Source: Agarilytica sp033852165
GTDB lineage: Bacteria; Pseudomonadota; Gammaproteobacteria; Pseudomonadales; Cellvibrionaceae
Reading direction: 5' to 3'
DNA: 64,000 nucleotides
NCBI GenBank assembly: GCA_033852165.1
Contig: JAWSUZ010000022.1
Span: 4,291-68,290, forward strand
Part shown: in pieces, positions 7,981-18,137 of the stretch
Layout: each line of letters begins with the position of its first letter
How positions within the stretch are numbered: position 1 is the first letter of the stretch
Translations under genes and position numbers: made by a program
Notes under the pieces: model-generated
Database searches by the model: none
Seen by the model: only the letters and a program-made list of their open reading frames with translations
Told to the model about the DNA's origin: nothing

Positions 7981-8552
7981 GGTGCTAGCGTTAATAGCAT
8001 TAAAAACCTTGATTACCGAAAGCCCCATAACAATATTCTGTACTGAATAAATTAAATCTTGTTTCTCTTGTTGGCCTTAATAGTGGGCAAACTGCAATTG
8101 TTTCGTGCCCTCAGCCGTAATAGCCCAGTAGTGATATTTGTCTTTTAGCCGTATTTCCCTGTCTGCAGATTATTCGTTACAACATTGAAAATGCATTCCA
8201 TCTAGGGATATTCTGAATAATGCCGAATTGAGCGTTTTGTCTTTTTAATACGCCGTATTTTATGAGTTCGTATTCGCGATTTATTTCCGGACTTAGCCTT
8301 TCGTTTTTGTTGAAAACAGTCGTATATGAAAATTGAGCCACTTAATTCCTGTGTGACGTTCTAAATCGTTGCCTCTATTCTATTCATACGTTAATCTTCG
8401 TTCACCAAGAATCGGAAGCGTTCCTGTAGTTACGGATAACACCTTTCTTAAATATTAATTTCTACATTCAACACCTTAATCGCTGTACAAAAACCGCTGT
8501 ATTTCTGGATGGATGCCGTTCAACCGGCTATGTCTTTAACTGAGGGATATCT
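7981..8552. other. Leader region upstream of the giant repeat gene; nothing firm seen
   Basis: The 570 bases are A/T-rich, with stops in all frames and no recognisable RNA gene. They probably hold the promoter of the giant secreted-protein gene. A clear GAGGGATAT ribosome binding site lies just before its ATG. Confidence 0.4.
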
Positions 8553-11500
8553 ATGAAGACGACTATATTCTCTGCATTATCACGCCTTACCTTACGCTTT
8601 TCCTTACTCCTTATTGTAACCTGCATTGTTAACCCTTCTGCCTACGCACAATTATTGGACTCCGATAGTGACGGAATGCCGGACGAGTGGGAGATGGCTT
8701 TTGGCCTTAATTCTTCCGATGCTGCAGATGCGGCCACAGACCTTGATGCCGACGGTTTAAACAACCTAGAAGAATATGAGGCAGGCACAAATCCAACGAA
8801 TGGGGATAGCGACTTCGATCAATTTCTTGATGGTGTCGATATTGCCCCCGCAAACCCCAATATAGCCGAAGATTCCGATGCGGATGGTTTGCCGGATAGC
8901 TGGGAAGTGGTTAACGGCCTAGATCCGTTATTTCCCGATGATGCGGGTTATTTACTTCATGATGGCGATGGTTTGACGGTCTTGGAGGAATATTTAGCCG
9001 GTACGGATTTCCAAGATGATGACAGTGATAATGACGGAGTGCTTGATGGTGAAGACGTCTATCCCTTACAAAGCGCATATCAATACGACAGTGACTCAGA
9101 CGGCTTGCCGGATATCTTCGAGTTGCAATTTTTCTTTTTAGATCCTCTCTACGCTGCAGATGCCGCAGATGATTTTGATTTGGACGGATTGACGAATTTA
9201 CAAGAGTTTACTCGTGGTTTAAACCTTGAAAATCAGGATTCAGATTTAGACGGAGTACCAGACGGGGAAGATGTTGAACCCCTAAACCCTCGCTATCGTT
9301 TTGACAGTGATAACGATGGTCTGCCCGACGCTTGGGAAATTGAAAATGGTTTAGATGAGAATACCGCAGACCGCTGGTTGGATTTAGATGGTGATTACGC
9401 TACTAATTTACAAGAATATCTTCAAGGAACGTTAGCGAATACCCCGGATACCGATAATGACAATATGCAAGATGGTTTTGATCGTTACCCCTTAGATCCT
9501 CGTTATACCTGGGACAGTGATCGTGATGGTATGCCTGATAACTGGGAATCGGAATACGGTTTAAACCCTTCTGATATCTTAGATGGCCGTGCAGATAGTG
9601 ATGGTGACCAGGTCACTAATTACCAAGAATTTATTCTGGGTACCTCTCCTTTAAATCCAGACTCTGATTACGATCTGGTTCCAGACAATGAGGATTTATT
9701 TCCTACAGACCGCACAAAAGCACTGGATTCAGACAATGACGGTTTATATGACGCGTGGGAAGTCATTAACGGTTTAGACCCTTTCTTTCCTGGTGATGCA
9801 TTAGAACTTTCTCATGATGGTGATTCGCTTAATGTTTTAGCCGAGTACCTTGCCGGAACTAATTTTCGTGATGAAGATACCGATGGCGACGGCGTTTTAG
9901 ATGGTGTAGACCTTTACCCCCTAGATTCGGCTTATCAGCTCGATAGCGACAATGACGGTTTACCCGATGCCTTCGAAAATCGTTACGATTTCCTCGATCC
10001 TTCCTGGCCCTACGATACGCATCAAAATTTTGATATGGATGGCCTCAGTAATCTTGAAGAGTTTCAGCAAGGCCTAGACCCCAGTAATCCCGATTCTGAC
10101 TTTGACGGTGTTTTTGACGGCGAAGATGTTGAGCCTGGAAATGCACGATACGCTTTAGATGATGATGGTGACGGGCTTCCCGATATGTGGGAGAGGGAGA
10201 ATGGTACAAATGATTTTTCTGCAGATGGTTGGTTGGATCAAGATGGTGATGGATTAACCAACGCAGAGGAGTACAGAATTGGTACCCTTGCTAATAACCC
10301 TGATACGGATAACGACGGTTGGTCCGATGGCTATGACTATTTTCCTTTAGATTCTCGGTATTGGATGGATCAAGATCGGGATGGCATGCCATATCTGTGG
10401 GAAAACCAACATGGCTTATCAGATTCCGATACTTATGACGGAGGCCTGGATAGTGATGTCGACCAGCTGATCAATTCTCAAGAATTTCTTCGAGGCACTT
10501 CGCCTAATGAGCCCGATAGCGATTTTGATGGCGTTATTGATGGTTTAGATTTATACCCTACCGATAGAACGCGTGCGCTCGATACCGATCAAGATGGATT
10601 ACCGGATGCCTGGGAGGTTATCAATGGTTTCGATCCGTTTAACCCCAATGACGCAATGGATACTTCTCATGACAACGATACGCTTAATGTGCTGGAAGAG
10701 TATCTGGCCGGAACTAATTTCCGGGATGAGGATAGCGATAATGATGGCGTACTCGATGGTCTCGACGATTATTCATTAAACCCGAATTACCAAGATAATA
10801 CTGATACCGACAAAGATGGAATGCCCGACGAATTTGAATTGGAAATAGACGGTCTTTCTATCGTAGATGGGTTTGATGCCTATTGGGATTTTGATGGGGA
10901 TAATCTGAGTAATATCGAAGAATACCAATTGGGCACCGACATTTGGAATAGAGATTCAGATTTTGATGGGTGGCCTGATGATGAAGATGTTGAGCCTACA
11001 AATCCAAAATATGGATTGGATAGCGATAACGATGGCTTACCTGATAAATGGGAAATTGAAAACGGGACGAATATATATCGGTTTGACGCTAGTCTTGATG
11101 ATGACGGAGATTTGTTCACGAATATTCAAGAGTATCGTGCTGGTACGTTTGCTAATGATCCCGATAGTGACCGTGATGGTTATTATGATGGGGATGACCA
11201 TTTTCCATTAGATCCTCAATATGGAAAAGATTCTGATCGCGACGGGATGCCTGATCAATGGGAATTTGATCATGGCTTATCTGCTTACGATACCTACGAT
11301 GGCAGTTATGATGGAGATGGCGACCAACTTAGTAATTCACAAGAATATTTACTAGGCACTTCGCCATACGAGCCGGATTCCGATTTTGATGGGGTGATTG
11401 ATGGCTTGGATTTATATCCTGCGGATCGTACACGTGCGCTTGATTCTGACGAAGATGGACTGCCGGATGGATGGGAAGTGATTAATGGTTTTGATCCTTT

Positions 11501-14500
11501 TTATTCCTTGGATGCAACTGAATACCATCATGATTCTGACACTTTAAACGTATTGCAAGAATATCTAGCCGGTACGGATTGGCGGAATGGAGATACGGAT
11601 GGCGATGGGGTATTTGATGGCGAAGATGATTACCCTCTAAACCCATCGTTAAGCGATGACACCGATGCCGATAAAGATGGGATACCAGATGAGTTTGAAG
11701 CCCAGTTTGGTTTTCTTTATGTCGGCTGGTCTGGCGATGTGTATGAGGATTATGACGGCGACGGACTGACTAATCTCCAAGAGTATCAGTTAGGCACGGA
11801 CCTTATTAATCCGGATACGGATGCGGACGGTAGCCTTGATGGGGAAGATCCCGAGCCGAAAGATCCGCGTTACGCGTATGACAGTGACGAGGATGGTTTG
11901 CCTGATGCCTGGGAGCGGGCAAATGGAACCTATGTTGATTCACCTGATTCCCGGTTTGATGATGATGGCGATTCTCTAACAAATTTAGAAGAATACCGGA
12001 TGGGTACTTTACCCAACAATCCTGATTCTGATTTTGATGGTGTCCCTGATGGCATAGATCACTTCCCGCGTGATGCACGTTACAGCGTTGACGGAGATCG
12101 CGATGGCATACCGCGTCAATGGGAGGAGCAATATGGAACATCCGACGAGGATACATACGACGGAGCCAGAGACGACGACAACGACAACCTTATTAATTCT
12201 CAAGAGTTTATACGCGGTACTTCACCTTGGTTAGACGACACTGATTTTGATGGCGTACTCGATGGGAATGATTTGTACCCATTAGACCGAACGCGGGCAC
12301 TGGATTCAGATCAAGATGGTTTGCCGGACAGCTGGGAAATTATCAATGGCCTAGATCCATTTTATGCCGGTGATGCGACCGAATATCACCACGATAATGA
12401 TTCCCTTAATGTTTTAGAGGAATACCTTGCGGGAACAGATTTCCGAGACGAAGACAGTGACCATGACGGTGTTCCGGATGATGCAGATTCCTTTCCTTTA
12501 TCGGCAGCTTATCAGTCGGATTTTGACGGCGATGGAATGCCAGATTTATTTGAGTCTCAGATTGGTGGCCTAGATCCAAGTTGGTCAGGCGATGCGTATT
12601 TAGATTTCGATGATGATGGTCTTACTAATCTAGAAGAATTCGAGCTGGGTACTCATATTCACAACCCTGATTCAGATTTCGATGGTGTGAGAGATGGCGA
12701 CGATATAGAACCGACGAACAGTCAATATCGCGATGATTTTGACGGTGATGGTCTTCCCGATGCGTGGGAAGACGCAAACTCTCATGATCGATATCAGTTT
12801 GATTCGGGGCGAGATGACGACGGTGATTTATTTACCAGTATTCAAGAGTATAAAGCGGGCACATCAATTTGGTTGGCCGATAGTGATGGTGATGGTGCTA
12901 TCGATAGCTTAGACCACTTCCCTCTCGATTCGCGTTATACCGTTGATGGTGATCGAGATGGCATGCCTTATGAGTGGGAAGCTCGATACTTTTGGGACGA
13001 ATATTCCGATAACGATATCTTCAATGGTGGAATGGACCCTGATAATGATCAGCTAAACAACGCACAGGAATTTATTCTGGGAACTTCACCTAACTTACCC
13101 GATTCTGATTTTGATGGTGTGATAGATAGTTTGGATGCATTCCCTATGAATGCAATGTATCAGCAGGATAGCGATTTTGATGGAATGCCCGATGCTTATG
13201 AAGAGCGGTATTATTTTCTGGACCCGTACTTCCGTGACGATGCTGCCAATGATTATGATTTGGACAGACTAAGCAATCTCGAAGAATTTGAGAGAGGGGC
13301 TGATCCACGTAATCCTAATTCAGATGGTGACATTCTTTATGATGGTGACGATTTCGATCCTACCGATCCTCGTTATATGTTTGATAGTGATAATGATGGC
13401 CTTCCAGATTCGTGGGAAATTAGAAATGGTACGCAAGTTAATTGGCCTGATGCTGATGAAGATTTTGACGGAGATTATTTAACAAATATTCGGGAATATC
13501 GATTAGGTACATCTGCAGCTGAGCGTGACAGCGATCAAGATGGTGTGGATGATTCCTTTGACCATTTTCCGCTAAATCCGCTTTATTCGCGTGATGCTGA
13601 TCGAGATGGAATACCTGATGAATGGGAACAGCAGTATGGGCTTTCCGATAATTTTATTATGGATGGCGGTTTCGATAACGATAACGATTTACTGATTAAT
13701 GCCTTAGAGTTTTTGCGCGGCACATCGCCTTTATTACCTGATACAGATTTTGACGGCGTTATGGATGCCGAAGACTTGTATCCGCTTGACCCTACGCGTG
13801 CGTTAGATACTGATCACGACGGTTTGCCTGATTCATGGGAAGTGAAGAATGGACTTGATCCATACTTTCGAAATGATGCGAATGAACTTGATCACGACTA
13901 TGACCAGCTTACGGTACGCGAAGAGTATATTTTAGGAACCGACTTCCGCAAGGCGGATACCGATGGTGATGGGCTACGGGATGGTGAAGATGCATTTCCA
14001 CTAGACCCAGCATATCAATTCGATAGCGACTTTGATGGAATGCCTGATGCTTATGAAATTCGTTATGGTTTAATCCCTAATGACATTTTTAGATCGGATG
14101 CATATGATGATCTTGATAACGATGGATTGACGAACCTACAAGAATTTGAACTCGGCACTCTTATCAATGTTTCTGATTCTGATCTCGATGGATCTATGGA
14201 TGTCTATGATCCAGAACCGTTAAGTGCCCAGTATATTCTTGACTCTGATTATGACGGACTTCCGGACCGATGGGAGAATGAGTACGGTACGGATATGTCT
14301 AGGGCTGACAGCGGGATGGATTTAGACGGCGATTTACTGAGTAATCTTCGTGAATATCAGGCGGGTACATTGCCGAATAATCCGGACAGTGATGGTGATG
14401 GTGTTCTCGATGGACCGGATCTTTTCCCTCTTAATCCTCGTTATAGTATGGATAATGATCGAGACGGAATGCCTCAAGAATGGGAAGCTCGTTATGGTCT

Positions 14501-17174
14501 TCGGGACGACTATATGTTCGATGGTCTATTGGATAATGATAATGATCAGCTGAATAATTCTCAGGAATTTATCCGTGGCACTTCACCAGACCTAGTCGAT
14601 TCCGATTTTGATGGTGTTTGGGATAATGAAGATGCCTATCCCATGGACCCAACTCGAGGACGTGATACAGACGAAGACGGATTACCGGATGAATGGGAAA
14701 TATTAAACGGCTTAGATCCATTCTTCCCCGGAGACGCTCAAGAACTATCCCATGACGCTGATAAGCTCACCGTGTTGCAGGAATATCACGCCGGGACCGA
14801 TTTCCGCAATGAAGACAGCGATGGCGACGGGCGCTTTGATGATATTCGTGTTGGGCCATTCTACCGTTATGACGACATCTATCCTCTAAATCCTGAATAT
14901 CGATACGACAGTGATAATGACGGTCTACCTGACGCTTTTGAAGAGCAGTATTTATTTCTGTATTTATATACTCCTCAAGACGCATTCGAAGACTACGATT
15001 TCGACGGCCTGACCAACCTTCAAGAGTTCACCCTAGGAACCGATATCGAAAACCCCGACTCAGACAATGACGGAGTCTTTGATGGCGAAGATCCAGCTCC
15101 CCTAAACCCCGACTACGCCTTCGACAGCGACGGTGATGGCTTACCTGACGCATGGGAAATCGCAAACGGAACAGACCTTAACAGGGCGGACGATTGGCTA
15201 GACCTAGACGGTGACTACCTGACAAGTGCTCAGGAATACCGACGCGGAACCGACGCCACCAACCCCGACACCGACGGTGACTCAGTCCTAGACGGAATGG
15301 ACCATTACCCACTCGACTCGCGCTACACCCGAGACGAAGATCGTGACGGTCTCCCGCTTGAATGGGAAATCCAAAATGGACTTAGTGATGGCGATGTCCT
15401 TGACGCAATCTCAGATCTAGACAACGACGGCGTAACAAACCTAGACGAATACCTAGGCGGAACCGACCCCCAAAATGCATACGACTACCCCGGCGCTCCG
15501 GTCACAACGTTACAAAATGAAGTCGTGATCGGCACGGGTACAGGTAGCGTTGCATCAAACGGGGACAGCTCCTACGTACTCACCAGCAACACGGTGTCCA
15601 TCGAATACGATTCTGACTCCTATTTTGTCTACACGGTTCTACCCATGGACGGCGAAGCCACTGTGCAAATGACGAATATTAATGGCGCTGACTTTACGCG
15701 TGCAGGTTTAATGATTCGTGATGAACTCACTATGGATTCACCCTATGCCGTTGTCGCGATGACACAAGGCAAAGGAACAGGAATGTTTTGGGTGGAAAAT
15801 GCCGGTGAATCAGAAACTCAGCTAAACGAATGGAATGCGTGGTACGTCACCCAGCCTTATTGGTTGCGCATAGTCCGGTCGGGTAATGAAATTACCGGTT
15901 ACCGCAGTGAAGATGCCATCACTTGGGCTGAGATTGAGACGGTCACGGTGGTATTGAGTGGCGATGCTTATATTGGCTTAGGCTTCTATGGCAATAACAC
16001 TGGCTCGGATGCAACGGTTAGCTTTAATAGCTTTTCGTTAACGCTGAATAACCAGGCTCCAGAAGTTACCGTAAGCGGTGGTGTTAATGGTTTGCTTATT
16101 GGCGATACGCTGACTTTGTCTGCTATTGCTTTAGATGAAGAAGACGGCGATCTCACCGAAAGTGTGCAGTGGACTGACGGAACCAATACTGCCATTGGCG
16201 AGACTTTTAGTTTCACGCCGGTGTCTATTGGTGATTATCAGATCTCAGCCAGTGTGACCGACAGCTTCGGCAGTGTTACCGTCGAGACGATTACCGTGAG
16301 CGTTGTGACGGATTTAGGCGTGTTAGATGATGATAGCGATGGACTGAGTAACAACGAAGAACTCGCTCTTGGAACAGACCCTTTAATTGCCGATACGGAT
16401 GGTGATGGTCTACTCGATGGAGAAGAAGTTTCAGTTTACGGAAGTGACCCGTTATCAACGGATAGTGATGCTGATGGCCTAGAAGACGGCTATGAAGTTG
16501 AGCAAGGTTTCGATCCAGCCGTTGCGGATAGTGACTCTGATGCCGATGGTGATGGTGTGAGTAATCTTGATGAGTACTTAAGTGGTACTGACCCACTTGA
16601 TTCTTACGACTATCCCGGAGCAGCACAAGCAGCCCTATTGAACGACATCGTTATCGGTGACGGTAATGGGAGTTATGTTGTTGCTGGTGACAGTTACACC
16701 TTAACCAGTAACACAGTATCCATTGAATACGATCCCGATTCTTATTTTGTTTACGCACCTTTGTCTGTGGACGGAGAAGCCATTGTGCAAATGACGAATA
16801 TCAATGGCGATGCTTTCACTCGCGGCGGCCTAATGATCCGTGACGAACTGACTATGGATTCATCCTACGCGGTTGTTGCGATGACGCAGGGGAAGGGTAC
16901 AGGCATGTTCTGGGTTGAAAGTACCGGCGCAGTAGCTTCTGAAATTAATGAATGGAACGCTTGGTACGCAACTCAACCGTACTGGTTACGCTTGGTTCGT
17001 TCTGGGGATTTAGTTACGGGTTACCGCAGCGAAGATGCTATTACCTGGGATGAAATTGGAGCGGTTACCGTTGAATTTAGTGGTGATGCTTATATTGGCT
17101 TAGGCTTCTATGGCAACAACACCGGTCAGGATGCAACGGTTAGCTTTGATAACTTTAGTTTGATTGCCCCATAA
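8553..17174 (+). CDS. Giant secreted calcium-binding-type repeat protein (thrombospondin type 3-like)
   Basis: The 2873-residue protein begins with a Sec signal peptide (about residues 1-32, cleavage after AYA). From about 36 to 2310 it consists of 32 units of about 72 residues, each following DSDxDGLPDxWE, then DGDxLTNxxEYxxGT, then DSDxDGVxDGxDxxPL. The Asp-rich loops match thrombospondin type 3 calcium-binding repeats. After a first unit, the units cycle in four types (A-B-C-D) through eight cycles; one A unit is missing. A jelly-roll-like domain follows (about 2311-2500), then an Ig/PKD-like domain, a short stretch of more Asp-rich repeats, and a second close copy of the jelly-roll-like domain (about 2690-2873). 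There is no membrane anchor, LPXTG or autotransporter barrel. The protein is probably exported and rigidified by calcium. Adhesion or a matrix role is a guess. Confidence 0.93.
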   Translation: MKTTIFSALSRLTLRFSLLLIVTCIVNPSAYAQLLDSDSDGMPDEWEMAFGLNSSDAADAATDLDADGLNNLEEYEAGTNPTNGDSDFDQFLDGVDIAPANPNIAEDSDADGLPDSWEVVNGLDPLFPDDAGYLLHDGDGLTVLEEYLAGTDFQDDDSDNDGVLDGEDVYPLQSAYQYDSDSDGLPDIFELQFFFLDPLYAADAADDFDLDGLTNLQEFTRGLNLENQDSDLDGVPDGEDVEPLNPRYRFDSDNDGLPDAWEIENGLDENTADRWLDLDGDYATNLQEYLQGTLANTPDTDNDNMQDGFDRYPLDPRYTWDSDRDGMPDNWESEYGLNPSDILDGRADSDGDQVTNYQEFILGTSPLNPDSDYDLVPDNEDLFPTDRTKALDSDNDGLYDAWEVINGLDPFFPGDALELSHDGDSLNVLAEYLAGTNFRDEDTDGDGVLDGVDLYPLDSAYQLDSDNDGLPDAFENRYDFLDPSWPYDTHQNFDMDGLSNLEEFQQGLDPSNPDSDFDGVFDGEDVEPGNARYALDDDGDGLPDMWERENGTNDFSADGWLDQDGDGLTNAEEYRIGTLANNPDTDNDGWSDGYDYFPLDSRYWMDQDRDGMPYLWENQHGLSDSDTYDGGLDSDVDQLINSQEFLRGTSPNEPDSDFDGVIDGLDLYPTDRTRALDTDQDGLPDAWEVINGFDPFNPNDAMDTSHDNDTLNVLEEYLAGTNFRDEDSDNDGVLDGLDDYSLNPNYQDNTDTDKDGMPDEFELEIDGLSIVDGFDAYWDFDGDNLSNIEEYQLGTDIWNRDSDFDGWPDDEDVEPTNPKYGLDSDNDGLPDKWEIENGTNIYRFDASLDDDGDLFTNIQEYRAGTFANDPDSDRDGYYDGDDHFPLDPQYGKDSDRDGMPDQWEFDHGLSAYDTYDGSYDGDGDQLSNSQEYLLGTSPYEPDSDFDGVIDGLDLYPADRTRALDSDEDGLPDGWEVINGFDPFYSLDATEYHHDSDTLNVLQEYLAGTDWRNGDTDGDGVFDGEDDYPLNPSLSDDTDADKDGIPDEFEAQFGFLYVGWSGDVYEDYDGDGLTNLQEYQLGTDLINPDTDADGSLDGEDPEPKDPRYAYDSDEDGLPDAWERANGTYVDSPDSRFDDDGDSLTNLEEYRMGTLPNNPDSDFDGVPDGIDHFPRDARYSVDGDRDGIPRQWEEQYGTSDEDTYDGARDDDNDNLINSQEFIRGTSPWLDDTDFDGVLDGNDLYPLDRTRALDSDQDGLPDSWEIINGLDPFYAGDATEYHHDNDSLNVLEEYLAGTDFRDEDSDHDGVPDDADSFPLSAAYQSDFDGDGMPDLFESQIGGLDPSWSGDAYLDFDDDGLTNLEEFELGTHIHNPDSDFDGVRDGDDIEPTNSQYRDDFDGDGLPDAWEDANSHDRYQFDSGRDDDGDLFTSIQEYKAGTSIWLADSDGDGAIDSLDHFPLDSRYTVDGDRDGMPYEWEARYFWDEYSDNDIFNGGMDPDNDQLNNAQEFILGTSPNLPDSDFDGVIDSLDAFPMNAMYQQDSDFDGMPDAYEERYYFLDPYFRDDAANDYDLDRLSNLEEFERGADPRNPNSDGDILYDGDDFDPTDPRYMFDSDNDGLPDSWEIRNGTQVNWPDADEDFDGDYLTNIREYRLGTSAAERDSDQDGVDDSFDHFPLNPLYSRDADRDGIPDEWEQQYGLSDNFIMDGGFDNDNDLLINALEFLRGTSPLLPDTDFDGVMDAEDLYPLDPTRALDTDHDGLPDSWEVKNGLDPYFRNDANELDHDYDQLTVREEYILGTDFRKADTDGDGLRDGEDAFPLDPAYQFDSDFDGMPDAYEIRYGLIPNDIFRSDAYDDLDNDGLTNLQEFELGTLINVSDSDLDGSMDVYDPEPLSAQYILDSDYDGLPDRWENEYGTDMSRADSGMDLDGDLLSNLREYQAGTLPNNPDSDGDGVLDGPDLFPLNPRYSMDNDRDGMPQEWEARYGLRDDYMFDGLLDNDNDQLNNSQEFIRGTSPDLVDSDFDGVWDNEDAYPMDPTRGRDTDEDGLPDEWEILNGLDPFFPGDAQELSHDADKLTVLQEYHAGTDFRNEDSDGDGRFDDIRVGPFYRYDDIYPLNPEYRYDSDNDGLPDAFEEQYLFLYLYTPQDAFEDYDFDGLTNLQEFTLGTDIENPDSDNDGVFDGEDPAPLNPDYAFDSDGDGLPDAWEIANGTDLNRADDWLDLDGDYLTSAQEYRRGTDATNPDTDGDSVLDGMDHYPLDSRYTRDEDRDGLPLEWEIQNGLSDGDVLDAISDLDNDGVTNLDEYLGGTDPQNAYDYPGAPVTTLQNEVVIGTGTGSVASNGDSSYVLTSNTVSIEYDSDSYFVYTVLPMDGEATVQMTNINGADFTRAGLMIRDELTMDSPYAVVAMTQGKGTGMFWVENAGESETQLNEWNAWYVTQPYWLRIVRSGNEITGYRSEDAITWAEIETVTVVLSGDAYIGLGFYGNNTGSDATVSFNSFSLTLNNQAPEVTVSGGVNGLLIGDTLTLSAIALDEEDGDLTESVQWTDGTNTAIGETFSFTPVSIGDYQISASVTDSFGSVTVETITVSVVTDLGVLDDDSDGLSNNEELALGTDPLIADTDGDGLLDGEEVSVYGSDPLSTDSDADGLEDGYEVEQGFDPAVADSDSDADGDGVSNLDEYLSGTDPLDSYDYPGAAQAALLNDIVIGDGNGSYVVAGDSYTLTSNTVSIEYDPDSYFVYAPLSVDGEAIVQMTNINGDAFTRGGLMIRDELTMDSSYAVVAMTQGKGTGMFWVESTGAVASEINEWNAWYATQPYWLRLVRSGDLVTGYRSEDAITWDEIGAVTVEFSGDAYIGLGFYGNNTGQDATVSFDNFSLIAP
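8660..15480 (+). repeat. 32-unit coding repeat with a four-unit (about 860-bp) super-period
   Basis: Units of about 210-220 bp are arranged so that every fourth unit is most alike. A units carry EVINGLDPF and HDxDxLNVLEEYLAGT. B units carry DAFE or DEFE and EDVEP. C units carry ENGT and FPLDPRY. D units carry DRDGMPxxWE, QEFxxGTSP and DRTRAL. The type order runs ABCD eight times. In the fifth-to-sixth transition the A unit is absent, and the D unit ends with an A-type tail (FPMNAMYQQ). Such a layout points to duplication of a four-unit block followed by divergence. Confidence 0.9.
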
Positions 17175-17228
17175 CCCATAAATAAAAACATCAGCCTTCT
17201 TTTTAAAAAGAGGGCGGTTACGTAAATA

Positions 17229-17271
17229 ATGGTGAATAGCGTTTTAAAAAAATGCTATTCGCCATTTTTTT
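17229..17271 (+). terminator. Strong intrinsic terminator of the giant gene
   Basis: ATGGTGAATAGC (17229-17240) pairs with GCTATTCGCCAT (17254-17265), with one G-T wobble, around an A/T loop. It is followed by seven T. It begins 54 bases after the stop codon. An open frame that starts inside this hairpin is not considered a gene. Confidence 0.9.
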
Positions 17272-17500
17272 ATCACGGCTTTAGCATCCTGTCTCTCACT
17301 TTTCCTTTCACTTCTTTAGCCCCTTTTTTTACACCTTCCTTCTTTACGAAAACAAAAAATGACTCCCTTGCCTTCTTGGCGCCCCGTTCACCGTTAACAT
17401 CACAAGTATTCAATAAACATCAATTAGCTGTTGATTTGCCCTGTTTGATGGGGTTAACTGCGGGAGCTTCTTAACAAAAAGAGGAGAGGCAAGAACCAGC

Positions 17501-17520
17501 GTTCATGCACATGTGTGAAC
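17501..17520. promoter_or_regulatory. Interrupted palindrome upstream of the SymE-like gene
   Basis: GTTCA and TGAAC flank the centre CACATGTG (overall GTTCATGCACATGTGTGAAC). It lies about 90 bases before the SymE-like start codon and could be an operator. It is not a LexA box, which would be expected if control followed E. coli symE. Confidence 0.25.
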
Positions 17521-17608
17521 AATGAAATATAGAAAATAAAATCGCCACCCCTGAGTGCGTCAACACTTCAGAGGTCGCTAACCTAAACAGACTATCAGAG
17601 AGTCCATT

Positions 17609-17902
17609 ATGGCTGAATCATATTCTACGCTAGAGTCCCGTTCGTCCCAAGATAATTTTTACCACACCCGCAAACTCACGGTTCATGAGTCCGTCGTCGT
17701 TACCCCGACGGATGCTGAAGGTGATGGTGATCCTCCTAATGCCTTGACCATAGCCCCCACCATTTTACTGCGTGGCAAATGGTTAAAGGTGATGGGGTTT
17801 GCTAAGGGCCAAAAAGCCACCCTTCATATTGAACCCGGCATACTGCAAATAACCGCTGATTTCCCCGGAGAATGGGACGGAGAGCGGGATAATGACGGTT
17901 AG
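17609..17902 (+). CDS. SymE-like toxin
   Basis: The protein has 97 residues. Its middle part reads RKLTVHES (about 21-28), then APTILLRGKWLKVMGFAKGQ (about 49-68), then LHIEPGILQI. This is the SymE family signature (LxGxWLxxAGFxxGxxVxVxVxxGxLxI). In E. coli, SymE is an SOS-induced toxin with an AbrB-like fold that affects RNA. It is controlled by an antisense RNA, SymR, encoded opposite its 5' end. I see no LexA box here and cannot detect an antisense promoter with confidence. The gene follows the giant gene's terminator and has no toxin partner protein. The N-terminal 20 and C-terminal 15 residues are not part of the family core. Confidence 0.8.
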   Translation: MAESYSTLESRSSQDNFYHTRKLTVHESVVVTPTDAEGDGDPPNALTIAPTILLRGKWLKVMGFAKGQKATLHIEPGILQITADFPGEWDGERDNDG

Positions 17903-18137
17903 GAGGCGCTAATGACAGGGATCTAGCGTAGAAAACGTATGTGGCGGCGGGGGAGTGGGTTTACCCGTTGCTACTTTTTTCATTTTCCCTTTATCTGTTC
18001 CCTTTTTCGCAGAGCCTCCATTTTTGCCCTTTTCCTTTTCCGTTTCTTGGCGATGCTAGCGGCTTTGGTTTTGGCCTTGATGTAGGGGCGTGATATCTTG
18101 ATGGGCCTCAGATTTGAATTCGCGTTTTACATAAAAA

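Noticed and set aside
8553..17174. Giant protein as an autotransporter, RTX toxin or sortase-anchored adhesin
   Set aside because: There is no C-terminal barrel, no GGxGxDxUx nonapeptide array, no LPXTG and no type I secretion genes nearby.
17229..17474. Open frame after the giant gene
   Set aside because: It starts inside the terminator hairpin, has no ribosome binding site and shows no recognisable domain.
17985..18110. Lys/Arg-rich open stretch on the minus strand downstream of the CheZ-like gene
   Set aside because: It has no usable start codon, and its composition follows from a pyrimidine-rich strand rather than from a protein motif.
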